Source: Gemmatimonadota bacterium (GTDB lineage Bacteria > Gemmatimonadota > Gemmatimonadetes > Gemmatimonadales > GWC2-71-9). Taken from it: a DNA stretch of 64,000 nucleotides. Position numbers and translations under genes: made by a program. The stretch is taken from the NCBI GenBank assembly GCA_029863245.1, contig JAOTVV010000002.1, positions 1 to 64,000 of the forward strand. Reading direction: 5' to 3'. The notes beneath the pieces were generated by a model. The model saw nothing but the letters and a program-made list of their open reading frames with translations, had not been told where the DNA came from and did no database searches. Shown in pieces: positions 34,370-44,409 of the stretch; the first letter of the stretch is position 1, and each line of letters begins with the position of its first letter.

Positions 34370-34451
34370 TCCTAGGCATCCTCGGCAGTCGAGCCCACCC
34401 CGATACTACTACGACCGTCCCGGTGGCGGTATCACGCAGGGAGTGGCCGCA

Positions 34452-34480
34452 TTGCTCATGAACCTCGTGCCTGGTATCGT
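34452..34480 (+). promoter_or_regulatory. Candidate promoter of the exported amidohydrolase gene
   Basis: TTGCTC (34452-34457), a 17-nt spacer and TATCGT (34475-34480) lie in the 170-nt gap between the divergent GNAT and amidohydrolase genes. A start near 34487 would give a ~50-nt leader. Moderate match only. Confidence 0.4.
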
Positions 34481-34539
34481 CGGTCTCCAGGCCACCGACC
34501 GGCCATCACCGTTCGCTAGTTCATTCTCCCGGGGGTGTC

Positions 34540-36150
34540 ATGATCCATTCAGGCCGATTCGGTGCGTGTTTGCTTGCCGCCCTCACCATCGCCGCGACGG
34601 CTGGCGCCGTGGCCCAGGAGCAGCGACCGAGAACCGTGGAGCCGGCGCCCGATCGGCGGGCGGACGAAGGGGACGGGCCGCATGAAAGGCTGATCCTGCG
34701 CGGCGTGACCGTGATCGATGGGACGGGTGCTCCGCCGAGAGGGCCCGTCGACATCGTGATCGAGCGGAATCGCATCGCCGAGGTGCGGAGTGTCGGAGCA
34801 CCGGGTACCCCCATCGAGGAACGACGACGACCGGGGAACGCGACGCGTGAGATGGACCTGACCGGGATGTACGTGCTACCGGGATTCGTGGACGTTCACG
34901 CGCACATCGGGGGGACGGGGCAGGGCACCCCGGCCCAGTATGTGTACAAGCTCTGGATGGCCCACGGTGTCACGACGATCCGCGACCCCGGCTCGGGGAA
35001 CGGGGTGGACTGGACGCTGTCGGAGCGCCGACGCAGCGCGAGGAACGAGATCGTGGCGCCGCGGATCTTCGTGTACGCTCGGCCTGGCGCAGGGTGGGAG
35101 CGTGGTCCCATCAACTCGGCCGAGCGCGCCCGGGAATGGGTCCGCTGGGGGGCCGAGAAGGGCATCGACGGTCTCAAGCTGGACGCGCACGAGCCGGAGA
35201 TCATGGCCGCGCTCATCGACGAGGCGGGTCGGCACAAGCTGGGAACCCAAGCCCATCTCAGTCAGATGGGGGTGGCGCGGATGAATGCGCTCGATGCCGC
35301 CCGGCTCGGATTGGGTTCCCTGGAGCACTGGTACGGCCTGCCCGAGGCGCTCTTCGCCGACCGCACCGTGCAGGATTTTCCCGCCGACTACAACTACAAC
35401 GACGAATACCACCGGTTTGGCCAAGCGGGGAGGCTGTGGGCCCAAGCGGCGGCTCCGGGAAGTGAGCGCTGGAATACGGTCCTCACCGAACTCCGCGATC
35501 TCGGCTTCCAACTCAACCCGACGCTCACGATCTACGAGGCCAACAGAGACGTCATGCGGGCGCGGGATGCAGCATGGCACGACGAGTACACCCTGCCGTC
35601 CCTATGGCAGTTCTACCAGCCCTCACGGGAGAGTCACGGTTCCTACTGGTTCGATTGGACGACCGGCGACGAGGTCGCGTGGAGGCGGAACTACCAGAAG
35701 TGGATGACCTTCCTCGAGGCGTACAAGAACCAGGGCGGGAAGGTGTGTACGGGCTCGGATGCCGGGTTCATCTACAAGCTCTATGGCTTCGCGTTCATCA
35801 GGGAGCTGGAGCTGTTACAGGAAGCGGGCTTCCATCCTCTGGAGGTAGTGCGAGCGGCCACGCTGTGCGGGGCAGAACAACTCCACGCTCCCAAGGACCA
35901 GGCCATCGCGTTCGGCCTCATCAAGCCCGGTCTGCTCGCCGACCTCGTGGTTCTCGAGGAGAACCCTCTCGAAAACCTCAAGGTGCTTTACGGAACGGGC
36001 ACCGTCAGGCTGGACGAGGACACCGGTGAGGTGGTTCGGGTTGGCGGCGTCCGCTACACGATCAAGGACGGGATCGTTTACGACGCCGAGCAGATGCTAG
36101 CGGACGTCCGTCGGATCGTGCAGGAGGCCAAGGCACTCGAGGCACGCTGA
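34540..36150 (+). CDS. Exported amidohydrolase-superfamily metal hydrolase
   Basis: The 536-residue protein has a signal peptide (LLAALTIAATAGAVAQ), an amidohydrolase N-terminal beta part (LILRGVTVIDGTGAPPRGPVDIVIERNRIAEV), the metal motif VDVHAHIGG, a candidate carbamylated Lys in GLKLDAHEPE, His ligands in GTQAHLSQMG and SLEHWYG, and the Asp in CTGSDAGFIYKLYG. It ends with the usual GLLADLVVLEENPLENL strap. This resembles imidazolonepropionase/prolidase-like periplasmic amidohydrolases; the substrate is unknown. A C-terminal helical extension (EQMLADVRRIVQEAKALEAR) is present. It is 28 nt from the convergent lipoprotein gene. Confidence 0.88.
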   Translation: MIHSGRFGACLLAALTIAATAGAVAQEQRPRTVEPAPDRRADEGDGPHERLILRGVTVIDGTGAPPRGPVDIVIERNRIAEVRSVGAPGTPIEERRRPGNATREMDLTGMYVLPGFVDVHAHIGGTGQGTPAQYVYKLWMAHGVTTIRDPGSGNGVDWTLSERRRSARNEIVAPRIFVYARPGAGWERGPINSAERAREWVRWGAEKGIDGLKLDAHEPEIMAALIDEAGRHKLGTQAHLSQMGVARMNALDAARLGLGSLEHWYGLPEALFADRTVQDFPADYNYNDEYHRFGQAGRLWAQAAAPGSERWNTVLTELRDLGFQLNPTLTIYEANRDVMRARDAAWHDEYTLPSLWQFYQPSRESHGSYWFDWTTGDEVAWRRNYQKWMTFLEAYKNQGGKVCTGSDAGFIYKLYGFAFIRELELLQEAGFHPLEVVRAATLCGAEQLHAPKDQAIAFGLIKPGLLADLVVLEENPLENLKVLYGTGTVRLDEDTGEVVRVGGVRYTIKDGIVYDAEQMLADVRRIVQEAKALEAR

Positions 36151-36178
36151 CCCGGGCCAGGCGGCGAGCGCGCCCCTG

Positions 36179-37108
36179 CTACGGCGCGAGTGGTCGGATC
36201 AGCACCCGGTTCGCCGCAAAGAGCGGAATCAGCAGACGCTTGCGCTTACGGTCGATGCCGATGTCCGCTGGGGTCTCCACGTTGGTCACGGCGGTGACGT
36301 AGAGTCCGCCGCCCTGCATGCGGTACACCGCGCTCCCTTCCCAGCTCGACATGAGGTAGCTGCCGTCGGCGTCGACGGCAATGCCGTCCAGTTGGCCACG
36401 CTCGGGGGCGGGGAGTCCGCTGATCTGTCCCGTTTTCGCATCGATCAGGATCACCCGGCCGGTGCGGTAGGTGACCACGACGATCCGCTCTTTGTCGACG
36501 ACGATGCCGTTCGGTCCCCCCAGAGCGGTGCCGCTCACCAGGGGCTCCGGCGTTCCGGACGCATCGAACCGATACACCGCGTCCGTGCCGCTCGATTCAA
36601 GCCCGGCGGCCCCAGCCCGGAGACCCGTGTCGGTGACGTAGACCGTGCCGTCGGAGGTGAGAGCGATGTCGTTGAGAAACGTGGCGCCCGGCACACGCCA
36701 GCTCCCGACCGCCGCCCCGGTCACGCGATCGAACAGGCGGACGGCGTCGATGTCCGCGACGAACAGCGTGTCGCCGCGGATGGCCATGCCTTTCGGAGCG
36801 TGCAGTGTCACGTCTGGGGTGGTGCCATCGATCCACTTCAGCGCCTCGAGGCTACCGTCCGGGGCCAGGCGCGAGACGAAACCGTTCCCGTCCTTGGCGA
36901 GCGACGAACCGTTGACGTTCGTGACCAGATACCGATCGGCAACCTGGTCGTGGAGCACCGACTCGGGCGAACGCAATCCGACGTCGGCAACCGTGATGAG
37001 CTGCTCGGCCGGCTGCTCGGCCTGGCGGTCGCGGGAACAGCCGCCGGCTAGACCGAGCAGCGCTGCCGCGAGCAACAGCTTTCGGAGCAGACCCGTCACG
37101 GCGACCAT
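36179..37108 (-). CDS. Lipoprotein with six-bladed beta-propeller (SMP-30/NHL-like)
   Basis: The 309-residue protein has a lipoprotein signal (LLLAAALLGLAGGC, lipobox LAGGC at about 20-24), placing it in the envelope. The rest is built of beta-propeller repeats (PESVLHDQVADRYLVTNVNG, PKGMAIRGDTLFVADIDAVRLFD, LNDIALTSDGTVYVTDTG, GPNGIVVDKERIVVVTYRTG, LDGIAVDADGSYLMSSWEG, ADIGIDRKRKRLLIPLF), as in gluconolactonase/SMP-30 proteins. Catalytic metal residues cannot be assigned confidently, so it may be a binding rather than an enzymatic propeller. Substrate is unknown. Confidence 0.85.
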   Translation of the reverse strand: MVAVTGLLRKLLLAAALLGLAGGCSRDRQAEQPAEQLITVADVGLRSPESVLHDQVADRYLVTNVNGSSLAKDGNGFVSRLAPDGSLEALKWIDGTTPDVTLHAPKGMAIRGDTLFVADIDAVRLFDRVTGAAVGSWRVPGATFLNDIALTSDGTVYVTDTGLRAGAAGLESSGTDAVYRFDASGTPEPLVSGTALGGPNGIVVDKERIVVVTYRTGRVILIDAKTGQISGLPAPERGQLDGIAVDADGSYLMSSWEGSAVYRMQGGGLYVTAVTNVETPADIGIDRKRKRLLIPLFAANRVLIRPLAP

Positions 37109-37129
37109 CCTGGCCGATTCCTTTCGTCC

Positions 37130-37855
37130 CTAACCAGCGAGCCCGCCCGCCGCAGCGGATAAACCTGCCAAAGCCAGGTTGGCGACCACCCACAACGCGC
37201 CCACGATGAGCAGCGGCCCGCGAAGGCTCTTGGCACCGATGCGAATCTGATTGCCAAGGGCCAGCAGGCAGGCGTTCCAGGCGCCGAAGGGGGTGAACTG
37301 CACGCCGAGGTGATGCAGGAAGCCTTCGTCGAAGAGGAAGCCCAGGGAGAGCTGGAGATCGGTGAAGCCGGCAAAGCGCTGCAGCACGAAGATGAGCACG
37401 AGCCCAATGAGCTGGGGCACGTAGGCGTGCGCGGCGATGGCGAATTCGTCTTTGAACTTGAGCGGCGCGCTGCCGTAGGCATTGAACACCAACAGGAGCA
37501 CCACAGCCACGAGGGCGAGCGAGAACAGACTGACGACCGTCCCGCCTCCAGCAATCAGGGCCCGGTTCCTCACGCTGCCGGCCCCCTCCAGTATCTCAAG
37601 ACGTCGTTCTTCGGTGAGCCGATCGGGGGCGCGCTGATCCAGCACACGAACCTGTTCCTGGGCCCGTTCCCGCAGGATCGAGTCAGGGGTCCCGAATCCC
37701 ACGATCCCGAAGGTCACCACGATGAGGAGAAGGGGAATCAGAGCCCGAGGACGCTGTGCCAGTTGCTTGAAGACCTCGACGGGCTCGTCGATGACCCGCA
37801 CCGCGAGCCACCAGGGGTTTCGTGCTTCGGATTGGGGTGCTCGATTCGTTTCCAT
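37130..37855 (-). CDS. Yip1-like integral membrane protein
   Basis: Taking METNRAP at 37855 as start gives 241 residues; a longer open frame upstream overlaps the next gene antiphase and is rejected. After a polar N-terminus (NPWWLAVRVIDEPVEVFKQLAQRPRALIP, a Yip1-domain feature) there are about five helices (LIPLLLIVVTFGIVGFG, TVVSLFSLALVAVVLLLVFNAY, AYVPQLIGLVLIFVLQRFAGF, GAWNACLLALG, LLIVGALWVVANLALAGLSAAAGG). Yip1-family bacterial proteins have no fixed function. It lies 21 nt upstream of the lipoprotein gene on the same strand. Confidence 0.75.
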   Translation of the reverse strand: METNRAPQSEARNPWWLAVRVIDEPVEVFKQLAQRPRALIPLLLIVVTFGIVGFGTPDSILRERAQEQVRVLDQRAPDRLTEERRLEILEGAGSVRNRALIAGGGTVVSLFSLALVAVVLLLVFNAYGSAPLKFKDEFAIAAHAYVPQLIGLVLIFVLQRFAGFTDLQLSLGFLFDEGFLHHLGVQFTPFGAWNACLLALGNQIRIGAKSLRGPLLIVGALWVVANLALAGLSAAAGGLAG

Positions 37856-37890
37856 GGGTCTCGCCACTGGTGGGTTCTCGTCCCGGTCCG

Positions 37891-38832
37891 TCAGAAGCAG
37901 ATCGCGCTTCCAAAGGGTCCGGCGACTCCGCGGTCGACCACGCGGATCTGGGTTGCCACCCATTCGGGCTCGACGTCGCTGCCCTTCCCGAGCACGGCGT
38001 AGCGCTCGTCGCCCTTGAGGAGCAAGCCAACGGTCTGCGGTCGAAGATCGATCTCCGCGTCGAAGCAGCCGTTGGGAGGACGCACCTCGACCCGGAGCAG
38101 GCGACGGGGTCGGCTGTCCAGCGACTGGTACACGCGATATCCCGAGACCTCCAGCGGAGGCGGAGCCGAGGCAGCCTCGTCCTGTCTGACGACCCCGAGC
38201 AACGCCAATGTGCCGGTGACGGTGCGCTCGGGGGCCCCCACGCTCAGGCCACGCCATGTCCGGTTGGCTACGCCCACGGTGATCGCGTAGACGCGATCGT
38301 TGATGGCGTCGATGTAGAGGTCCGTTCCATAGGAATAGCGCGCCAGGCGCGCCGCGCCAGGGACGCTCCGCGGCGCCTGCGTACCCAGCAATGCGAACAC
38401 GGTGGAGATCGGTTGACCTGGCTCGATCGGGAGCGGCCGCACACTGCTCTCGAAGGGGGGCGGATCGATGGCAGGGACGAAGCGCGGCCCGCTGGTGGCG
38501 ATCGCCACGACAAGGAGAACGGGCAGCAGCGCCACGGCGATGCCAAGCGCGCGCCGCTCGCGCAACGTGTCGAGCAGCCGGGTCAGGGGCCCCCGAGAGT
38601 CGGCTGCCTCCTTGGGCTGAGGCGTGATGGTCCACGCCAGCTGCGGCTGATCCTTGAGCGGCTCCGGGAGGGCTTTCTGGTCGTTACCACGCGCCGAGCG
38701 CGACACACGAGCCAGTTCCCTCATGACGTCCGACTGATCCGCGCCCCCCTTTTCGCGGGCACATGCAGGGCAGCCGCGAGGGTTCTCATCGTTGTAGGGG
38801 ATCTTGTGAGTCGGACACCGAACCAACGCCAT
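37891..38832 (-). CDS. Zinc-ribbon single-pass membrane protein of unknown function
   Basis: The 313-residue protein starts MALVRCPTHKIPYNDENPRGCPACARE, a probable Cys/His zinc ribbon (CPTH ... CPAC, residues 6-24). After a charged stretch there is one membrane helix near residue 94-111 (ALGIAVALLPVLLVVAIA) and a ~200-residue extracytoplasmic domain with beta-rich text (GQPISTVFALLGTQAPRSVPGAARLARYSYGTDLYIDAINDRVYAITVGV) and a C-terminal CFDAEIDLRPQT and GSAICF. The layout echoes the zinc-ribbon kinase-like protein at 724 but has no kinase domain. Family not recognised. Confidence 0.65.
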   Translation of the reverse strand: MALVRCPTHKIPYNDENPRGCPACAREKGGADQSDVMRELARVSRSARGNDQKALPEPLKDQPQLAWTITPQPKEAADSRGPLTRLLDTLRERRALGIAVALLPVLLVVAIATSGPRFVPAIDPPPFESSVRPLPIEPGQPISTVFALLGTQAPRSVPGAARLARYSYGTDLYIDAINDRVYAITVGVANRTWRGLSVGAPERTVTGTLALLGVVRQDEAASAPPPLEVSGYRVYQSLDSRPRRLLRVEVRPPNGCFDAEIDLRPQTVGLLLKGDERYAVLGKGSDVEPEWVATQIRVVDRGVAGPFGSAICF

Positions 38833-38843
38833 GGGAGGCCCCG

Positions 38844-39398
38844 TCAGATCCGTGGCAGCGTGACGCCACGCTGTGCCTGGTACTTGCCGCTCCGATCCGC
38901 GTACGACACTTCACAGACGTCGTCCGCTTCGAAAAACAGAACTTGCGCGATGCCCTCCTCCGCGTAGATCCTGGCGGGCAACGGAGTCGTGTTCGAGATC
39001 TCGAGTGTCACGTGGCCTTCCCACTCGGGCTCGAAGGGCGTGACGTTCGTGATGATCCCGCATCGGGCATAGGTGCTCTTCCCGACGCAAAGCGTAAGCA
39101 CGTTTCGGGGGATGCGGAAATATTCCACCGACCGCGCGAGCGCGAACGAATTGGGAGGGATGATGCAGACGTCGCCCTCGAACTCCACAAACGAGCGCTG
39201 GTCGAAGGCCTTCGGGTCGACGATGGCCGACAGCACGTTCGTGAAGATCCGGAATTCTCGTGCCACCCGCATGTCGTATCCATAAGAGGAGACGCCATAG
39301 CTGATCACGCCCTCGCCGACCTGCGAATCACCGAACGGCTCGATCATCTGCGCGGTCCGCGCCATGTGACGAATCCAGCGATCCGACTTGATGGCCAT
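38844..39398 (-). CDS. dcd: dCTP deaminase
   Basis: The 184-residue trimeric enzyme deaminates dCTP to dUTP for thymidylate synthesis. ATG 39398 ([13 protein letters not shown]) is preferred to an open extension of 40 unlikely residues. Signatures: [49 protein letters not shown], and [38 protein letters not shown], including the catalytic Glu region. Whether it is mono- or bifunctional (dCTPase/dUTPase) cannot be told here. It is divergent from nuoA and 11 nt upstream of the zinc-ribbon gene. Confidence 0.95.
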   Translation of the reverse strand: MAIKSDRWIRHMARTAQMIEPFGDSQVGEGVISYGVSSYGYDMRVAREFRIFTNVLSAIVDPKAFDQRSFVEFEGDVCIIPPNSFALARSVEYFRIPRNVLTLCVGKSTYARCGIITNVTPFEPEWEGHVTLEISNTTPLPARIYAEEGIAQVLFFEADDVCEVSYADRSGKYQAQRGVTLPRI

Positions 39399-39472
39399 GC
39401 ACACCCTCGTCGTGCATCGAGGTTTGGGTCCGAGCACCGTGCGGCATCTCCCGCCCGGGGGTAAGCCACAGA

Positions 39473-39501
39473 AAGATACGTAAGCAGTGCTCGTTTGCCA
39501 G
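39473..39501 (-). promoter_or_regulatory. Candidate dcd promoter
   Basis: On the minus strand CTGGCA (39501-39496), a 17-nt spacer and TATCTT (39478-39473), within the 186-nt intergenic region shared with nuoA. It would give a leader of about 70 nt. Confidence 0.4.
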
Positions 39502-39511
39502 CTTAGCTTGC

Positions 39512-39541
39512 TTGACACCCGTTTGGAGCGCTAGGTAACTT
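39512..39541 (+). promoter_or_regulatory. Predicted promoter of the nuo operon
   Basis: TTGACA (39512-39517), an 18-nt spacer and TAACTT (39536-39541). A start near 39548 gives a ~37-nt leader containing GGGGGAG before the GTG at 39585. The -35 box is consensus and the -10 matches the form used at pyrR and the DUF177 gene. Confidence 0.65.
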
Positions 39542-39584
39542 CCCTCCGCCACAACACCGGAAATTCAAGGGGGAGCACGGCGAA

Positions 39585-39941
39585 GTGCTGCAGGAATACA
39601 TACCGCTCGCGATGCTCATCGGCCTGGTCGTCTTCACGGCCGTAGCCATCATCGGCCTGTCACACATCACCCTTCCCGAACGCGCGACCCCGACGAAGAA
39701 GACGCCATACGAGTCGGGCATGCCCCCGCTCGGCGGGACCCGGGGGCGGTTCAGCGTGAAGTTCTACCTGATCGCGGTGCTGTTCATCGTATTCGATATT
39801 GAGACCGTCTTCATGATTCCGTGGGGAGTGTCCTTCCGCCAACTCGGGTTGTTCGGTTTGCTGGAAATGCTGGTGTTTGTGGTCATTCTGCTCGTCGGGT
39901 TCATCTATGTGTGGAAGCGGGGGGCGCTGGAATGGAATTGA
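39585..39941 (+). CDS. nuoA: NADH-quinone oxidoreductase subunit A
   Basis: The 118-residue membrane subunit of respiratory complex I has three helices and the family core [40 protein letters not shown]. It contributes to the interface between the membrane arm and the peripheral arm. A GTG start at 39585 follows a GGGGGAG ribosome binding site. It is first of 14 co-directional nuo genes and overlaps nuoB by 10 nt. Confidence 0.96.
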   Translation: MLQEYIPLAMLIGLVVFTAVAIIGLSHITLPERATPTKKTPYESGMPPLGGTRGRFSVKFYLIAVLFIVFDIETVFMIPWGVSFRQLGLFGLLEMLVFVVILLVGFIYVWKRGALEWN

Positions 39942-40573
39942 CGCCGTCGCCAGGCGCGGTCCCGCCCGCCGCGGGGAGGCCCGATCGGACGATCGTCGGT
40001 CAGGTCTCGCCCAACTGGGTGACGACCCGACTCGACTTCTTGGTCAACTGGGCGCGGTCGAACAGCATGTGGCCCATGCCGTTCGGCACGGCGTGCTGCG
40101 CCATCGAGTTCATGGCCACCGCCGCTAGCCGGTTTGACATTTCGCGGTTCGGGATGGAGCGGTTGGGATACACCCCTCGACAGGCGGACGTGTTGCTGTG
40201 TGCGGGCCGCTTGCCGTTCAAGCTCGCGCCGGTCATCCGCCGCATTTACGAGCAGATGCCCCAGCCCAAGTGGGTGATCTCCATGGGCGCGTGTGCGTCC
40301 TCCGGGGGGATCTTTGACACCTACGCGATGGTGCAGGGAATCGATACCGTGGTGCCGGTGGACGTGTACGTACCTGGGTGCCCACCGCGTCCGGAGGGAC
40401 TTCTGTACGGCATTCTCCTCCTGCACAAGAAGGTGCGAGGTGAGACCATTGCCGATCCGGCCCTCCGACGGGAACGCGTCTTCAAGCAGGGCGATCTCCA
40501 GATTCCCGCGCGCCTAATCGACGAGTTGTCGGAGCCGTTCGGTAACTCCATTCACCAAACCCGCTCGGCCTAG
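39932..40573 (+). CDS. nuoB: NADH-quinone oxidoreductase subunit B
   Basis: The 213-residue peripheral-arm subunit carries cluster N2, the last Fe-S donor to quinone. The tandem cysteines GTACCAIE (about 54), [12 protein letters not shown] and [12 protein letters not shown] supply the ligands. [18 protein letters not shown] and [18 protein letters not shown] are diagnostic. The segment usually reading AGTxTxKMAP is [10 protein letters not shown] here, a minor difference. ATG 39932 overlaps nuoA by 10 nt. It lies 5 nt before nuoC. Confidence 0.96.
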   Translation: MELTPSPGAVPPAAGRPDRTIVGQVSPNWVTTRLDFLVNWARSNSMWPMPFGTACCAIEFMATAASRFDISRFGMERLGYTPRQADVLLCAGRLPFKLAPVIRRIYEQMPQPKWVISMGACASSGGIFDTYAMVQGIDTVVPVDVYVPGCPPRPEGLLYGILLLHKKVRGETIADPALRRERVFKQGDLQIPARLIDELSEPFGNSIHQTRSA

Positions 40574-40578
40574 AGACC

Positions 40579-41211
40579 GTGAACCCCACCGTCGACTCCC
40601 TGCGGCGCGCGTTCGGAACGACAATCGGGCGCGCGTTCGTGTCATGTGGGCAGACGGTCGTGTACGTCGACGCCACGGAGCTGCGAACGGTTCTTCGCTG
40701 GCTGAAGGAAAGCCCGGACGAGCACTACGAGTACCTGGTCGACCTCACGGCAGTCGAGTATCGCGATGCCGAGAGACCGCTCGAGGTGGTGTACCAGCTC
40801 CGATCGTTGTGGCGAGGGGCTGAGTTGCGGGTGAAAATGGAGCTGCTGAATGACGAGCCGCTCGAGGTCGATTCCGTGGTACCGATCTGGCGCGCGGCTG
40901 ACTGGCTCGAGCGTGAGGTCTACGACATGTTCGGGATCACGTTCCGCGAGCATCCCGACCTGCGGCGCCTGCTGATGTGGGAGACGTACAAGGAGGGCTA
41001 CCCGCTCCGAAAGGACTTTCCTTTGCGGGGCCGGTTCTCACGGGCCGAACAGGTGCGGCAGGCGCTCGCGGCAAACCCGGAGGCCCATTACTCGCTGGAA
41101 GAGCTGTCCGCCGCCCAGCTGCAGGATGACTTGCCGGGCGACATGCGGGAGCGGCTCGAGCGGGGCGAGCGCGGGCTGATCGCCGAGCCGGGTGAGAGCG
41201 ACGATGGCTGA
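40579..41211 (+). CDS. nuoC: NADH-quinone oxidoreductase subunit C
   Basis: The 210-residue peripheral subunit shows EHYEYLVDLTAVEYRD, the 30-kDa subunit signature WRAADWLEREVYDMFGITFREHPDLRRLLMWETYKEGYPLRKDFPL (about 95-140) and a short C-terminal extension (AEQVRQALAANPEAHYSLEEL ...) beyond the core. It is separate from NuoD, unlike the NuoCD fusion of E. coli. Starts at GTG 40579, 5 nt after nuoB, and overlaps nuoD by 8 nt. Confidence 0.95.
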   Translation: MNPTVDSLRRAFGTTIGRAFVSCGQTVVYVDATELRTVLRWLKESPDEHYEYLVDLTAVEYRDAERPLEVVYQLRSLWRGAELRVKMELLNDEPLEVDSVVPIWRAADWLEREVYDMFGITFREHPDLRRLLMWETYKEGYPLRKDFPLRGRFSRAEQVRQALAANPEAHYSLEELSAAQLQDDLPGDMRERLERGERGLIAEPGESDDG

Positions 41212-42487
41212 CAAGCGGACTGTCGCCCTTGACCTCGCCACTCCGGGCATGGATGCCGAGGGGCGCCCGATCCGGGTCCCGATCGGTGTCGCCGAGGGCC
41301 CGGGCCCGGAGCCGGACTTCTCGTCCGAGCGGCTGCTGCTCAACGTGGGACCGCAGCATCCCGCTACGCATGGCGTGCTTCGCCTCGTCGTGGAGCTGGA
41401 TGGTGAGGTGGTCACCCGCGTGGTCCCGCACATCGGGTACCTTCACTCCGGGTTCGAGAAACTCGGGGAGTATCGGCACTACAACCAGATCATCCCGCTG
41501 ACCGATCGCACCGACTATCTGGCCCCCATGGCGAACAACGTCGCCCTGGCCATGGCGGCCGAGCAGCTCATGGGCATCGAGGTCACCGAGCGGTGCCAAG
41601 TGCTCCGGGTCATCGCGTGCGAGTTGAGCCGAATCATCTCACATCTCGTGTGGCTCGGTACCACGGCGGTCGACATCGGCGCCTTTACGCCGTTTCTCTG
41701 GACCTTCCAGGAGCGGGAGAAGGTCTATGACCTGCAGGAAGCGTGGACCGGTGCCCGGCTCACGACCAGCGTCGCGCGCGTCGGCGGTATGATGGCCGAT
41801 CTGCCCGATGGCTTCGAGCCGAAGCTCCGGGAGTTCTGCCAGGCCTTTCCGGGCGTGCTGGACGAGGTCGACCGTCTCCTCACGAGGAACGGCATTTGGA
41901 TTGCCCGCTTGCAGGGCATCGGCATCATGACCGGAGAGGAGGCGATCAACTACGGCCTTTCCGGCCCCATGCTCCGCGCCAGCGGCGTCCCGTACGACGT
42001 TCGCAAGGACCGGCCGTACCTCGATTACGAGACCTACGACTTCGAGGTGCCCATCGGCGAGCACGGCGATGTCTACGATCGGTATCTCGTTCGGATGGAA
42101 GAAATGCGGCAGTCCGTCCGGATCTTGGAGCAGGCGTTGGACCGGCTTCCGGACGGTGCGCTGAATGTCGATGACCCCCGCGTCATCTTGCCGCCGAAAA
42201 GCACCGCGATGTCGGACATGGAGGCCATGATCTTCCATTTCAAGCAGGTCATGGAAGGCGTGCCGGCCCCGGTCGGTGAGGTGTACACGGCGATCGAGAA
42301 CGGGAAGGGAGAGCTTGGCTACTATTTCGTTTCTGACGGGACGGCCAAGCCGGTGCGGTGGCGGATTCGCCCGCCTTCGTTCCTCAACATCGCCGCGCTG
42401 CCGAAGATGGCCGAGGGGCATCTGTTTGCCGACCTCATCGCCATCAACGCCAGCGTGGACATCGTGATGGGAGAGATCGACCGCTGA
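41204..42487 (+). CDS. nuoD: NADH-quinone oxidoreductase subunit D
   Basis: The 427-residue 49-kDa-type subunit forms the quinone-binding pocket with NuoB. It contains LNVGPQHPATHGVLRLVVELDGE (with the conserved His loop), PHIGYLHSGFEKLGEYRHYNQIIPLTDRTDYLAPMANN, the quinone-site DFEVPIGEHGDVYDRYLVRMEEMRQS and the C-terminal RIRPPSFLNIAALPKMAEGHLFADLIAINASVDIVMGEIDR. ATG 41204 (MADKR) is taken; GTG four codons upstream is possible. Followed by a 36-nt gap to nuoE. Confidence 0.96.
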   Translation: MADKRTVALDLATPGMDAEGRPIRVPIGVAEGPGPEPDFSSERLLLNVGPQHPATHGVLRLVVELDGEVVTRVVPHIGYLHSGFEKLGEYRHYNQIIPLTDRTDYLAPMANNVALAMAAEQLMGIEVTERCQVLRVIACELSRIISHLVWLGTTAVDIGAFTPFLWTFQEREKVYDLQEAWTGARLTTSVARVGGMMADLPDGFEPKLREFCQAFPGVLDEVDRLLTRNGIWIARLQGIGIMTGEEAINYGLSGPMLRASGVPYDVRKDRPYLDYETYDFEVPIGEHGDVYDRYLVRMEEMRQSVRILEQALDRLPDGALNVDDPRVILPPKSTAMSDMEAMIFHFKQVMEGVPAPVGEVYTAIENGKGELGYYFVSDGTAKPVRWRIRPPSFLNIAALPKMAEGHLFADLIAINASVDIVMGEIDR

Positions 42488-42523
42488 GGCGGTCGGGGGC
42501 TGCGAGGAGTCGACGCACTGACC

Positions 42524-43018
42524 ATGCATGATGCGAGCACTCACGAGTCCGTCTTTGACGGAAAGCGGCGGGCGCGTCTCGACGAGATCATGAAGCGGTA
42601 TCCAACCAAACAGGCCGCACTGTTGCCGGCCCTCTGGATGGTGCAAGAGGCGCACGGATGGGTGTCCGATCAGGCGATGGCCGAGGTAGCGGACGTGTTG
42701 GAACTCACACCGGCGTACGTCAAGGGCGTGGTGACATTCTACACGATGTACCACCAGCACCCGGTCGGGAAATACTTCATTCAGGTGTGCACGACGACCC
42801 CCTGCAACATCTGCGGTGCGGAGGGTGTTGTCGAGGCGTTCCTTCAACACACGGGATGCGGTGAGCTCGGGGCCACCTCCAAGGACGGGAGGTACACGGT
42901 GGTCGAAGTGGAGTGTCTGGGTGCATGCGGGTTCGCCACGCCTGTCCTGGTCAACGACGATTTCATCGAGAATGTGACATCCGAGACGGTGCCGGACCTT
43001 CTGGAGCGCTACCGGTGA
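42524..43018 (+). CDS. nuoE: NADH-quinone oxidoreductase subunit E
   Basis: The 164-residue 24-kDa-type subunit carries the off-path 2Fe-2S cluster N1a. Ligand motifs are VCTTTPCNICGAEGV and VECLGACGFATPVLVNDDF. The N-terminal helical part includes MKRYPTKQAALLPALWMVQEAHGWVS and GVVTFYTMYHQHPVGKYFIQ. Starts at ATG 42524 with a 76-nt gap to nuoF, the largest gap in the operon, in which I see no gene. Confidence 0.95.
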   Translation: MHDASTHESVFDGKRRARLDEIMKRYPTKQAALLPALWMVQEAHGWVSDQAMAEVADVLELTPAYVKGVVTFYTMYHQHPVGKYFIQVCTTTPCNICGAEGVVEAFLQHTGCGELGATSKDGRYTVVEVECLGACGFATPVLVNDDFIENVTSETVPDLLERYR

Positions 43019-43094
43019 CGCCGACGCGATCGAGCCGACCGGCTGTGGGTGCAGCCCATCCGCGGTGGGGTGCGTCGTTGGAGGGACGGGCCTA

Positions 43095-44402
<1,308 letters not shown>

Positions 44403-44409
44403 GGTGGGG

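Noticed and set aside
37856-38635. Upstream extension of the Yip1-like gene
   Set aside because: It overlaps the zinc-ribbon membrane-protein gene on the same strand and its translation is Arg/Ala-rich, typical of a shadow frame in high-GC DNA.
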